7,540 nt of DNA from Gammaproteobacteria bacterium (GTDB lineage: Bacteria > Pseudomonadota > Gammaproteobacteria > Chromatiales > Chromatiaceae), in the NCBI GenBank assembly GCA_015231665.1, contig JADGBD010000092.1:1-7540 (forward strand), read 5' to 3'. Under the pieces are notes generated by a model that saw only the letters and a program-made list of their open reading frames with translations, made no database searches and had not been told where the DNA came from. The position numbers were made by a program, and so were the translations under genes. Below are positions 7,401 through 7,540 of the stretch, piece by piece (positions within the stretch are counted from its first letter, which is position 1; each line of letters starts with the position of its first letter).

Positions 7401-7540
7401 TCGAGCTTGGCGGTCTTGGTTGGGCGGGCATGGCTCCAGGCCCGGCCCTGATGCAGTTTGACCTGGGTCTGCTGCCACTCTTCGGCATCCGCCACTGTCT
7501 TGATCTGCAACATGCTGTTCTGATTCAGGCGCAACTGGCT
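4433..7540 (-). CDS. FecR-domain, TPR-repeat, outer-membrane beta-barrel protein, partial at the 5' end
   Basis: The window holds the last 1035 residues; the frame is open to the edge and enters in mid-FecR domain (SQLRLNQNSMLQIK), so the true start and an expected signal peptide are outside. Positions below count from the edge. Residues 1-117 are the FecR-type beta fold (METPTATLSIRGTVW at 54-68, SGLVDLASEQGKLSVASGEAA at 84-104, in two pieces). Residues about 140-450 are TPR-like helical repeats (for example HPDNPRGWLGLGVIEAELED, 271-290, and DYARGWFYSGVAFYQLGEAD, 375-394). Residues about 475-1035 are an amphipathic beta-barrel ending in Phe, the outer-membrane insertion signature. NPRIGLQYQL (782-791), VDNILSDKAAG (1010-1020) and the last strand resemble TonB-dependent receptor barrels, but no plug domain is visible in this window. 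A sensor, secretion or uptake role is possible; the substrate is unknown. Its stop lies 8 bp from that of the cyclase, in convergent orientation. Confidence 0.85.
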   Translation of the reverse strand, partial: SQLRLNQNSMLQIKTVADAEEWQQTQVKLHQGRAWSHARPTKTAKLDDAPAISMETPTATLSIRGTVWLVDVSEEGTTSLVVLSGLVDLASEQGKLSVASGEAARVERGKAPVKFQLTNPRDRVQWVTPWRPDPARWLAGKKPRHLAAVVALIEQQEFAQAGNKLKALARRDGQAARLLADLHIYMGELKQAIALLAPHAREGAGDPLASALLGQALLMADEQDRLRALLEAGLRHHPEAVELRLLQGRLALFDGQEAEARAAFAQVIEQHPDNPRGWLGLGVIEAELEDYRKGRAALHESLQRDAELSESQAELATLETKAGNLAQAEQLFQALLSTQPDDFIALAGQGMLRLKQGRPREALDAFLRSGLVAPDYARGWFYSGVAFYQLGEADRAIEAFRQASVQDDKDPLPHLIESRIHGDRLDYGRSIAAAQKAMVLMPNLKSLNQLANDQRGSANLGKSLADFGMEAWANRYAIQSYSPYWAGSHFFMADRYTGLFTKNSELFKGFITDPTAFGGSNRFSNLVLGPGHYARMDLEYIDDAWPQATGALTLNGFSLSPLPFAYFARGILAESEARDDDSKGRGDELTLGLGSQLNEALGLFAFATDSEVSVDLNGNSRYDGELIVAQTQHALGMNIKVSPRNQLWLKLGEGELKDSLVGEFDYEGARSGLTYLARTEQKDVQFRQALDISQDSRLSWGLEYAEQYKPTRFEVSLVGLELEQSRRMETRDAYVSLHSNLSERLALQLDLYHQELQLNQSEQLLQPVLFSNSLQRTLNEWNPRIGLQYQLQPTQVITLVGQSWRRPASVNTLGQVDTLGIAVNDWLVSAGGKYERARLQYDGQFGERQFLRVYADQEKIDNLSFALPAITFDLDLESLKSLQNKQDVFTATPFLEAVPSFDRGEVSSLGLSYNRLLSDRHSIALDLVFSDHQQTGQYPGLKIPYVADFKARLASHWSLPNRWLLGAAATYRSERFEDGANEYRLADGWSLGMLAHWESADKRLSLQAAVDNILSDKAAGMDSEPHYLGRMTLRF

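Overview
The window looks like chromosomal DNA from a GC-rich (roughly 60%) Gram-negative bacterium. The outer-membrane beta-barrel with a C-terminal Phe, the FecR-type domain, the CHASE2 adenylate cyclase and the MetA clade (TGANVAGP and CSCLATHA segments) all suggest a gammaproteobacterium. I cannot place it below class. There are no RNA genes, CRISPR arrays, insertion sequences or tandem repeats. The DNA is almost fully coding.

Left part (1-1748, minus strand). A P-loop ATPase of unknown function (897-1748) is followed, 2 nt after its stop codon, by metA (1-894), whose 3' end lies outside the window. The metA Shine-Dalgarno sequence is inside the last codons of the ATPase, so the two are almost certainly one translationally coupled unit. 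MetA acylates homoserine, the first committed step of methionine synthesis. The ATPase is a conserved hypothetical with no assigned role.

Middle (1749-4424). A 196-bp divergent spacer separates that operon from a rightward gene for a small, extremely charged Gln/Arg-rich protein (1945-2262, strong ribosome site). A 161-bp spacer with a perfect 7+7 bp inverted repeat follows. Then comes a 666-residue membrane adenylate cyclase (2424-4424): one N-terminal membrane helix, a periplasmic CHASE2 sensor, three membrane helices, a class III catalytic domain with all key residues, and a helical C-tail.

Right part (4433-7540, minus strand). A very large envelope protein converges on the cyclase gene, with only 8 bp between the stop codons. 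It begins inside a FecR-type domain at the window edge, continues with many TPR-like repeats, and ends in a large beta-barrel resembling that of TonB-dependent receptors but with no plug domain visible in this window. Its start and signal peptide are outside the window.

The most interesting unit is the convergent pair: an outer-membrane FecR-TPR-barrel protein beside a CHASE2 cyclase that has the Lys/Thr purine-pocket pair associated with bicarbonate-responsive cyclases. It could be an envelope-sensing cAMP module. That link is inferred from proximity and topology, not shown by the sequence. The second lead is the uncharacterised ATPase coupled to metA.
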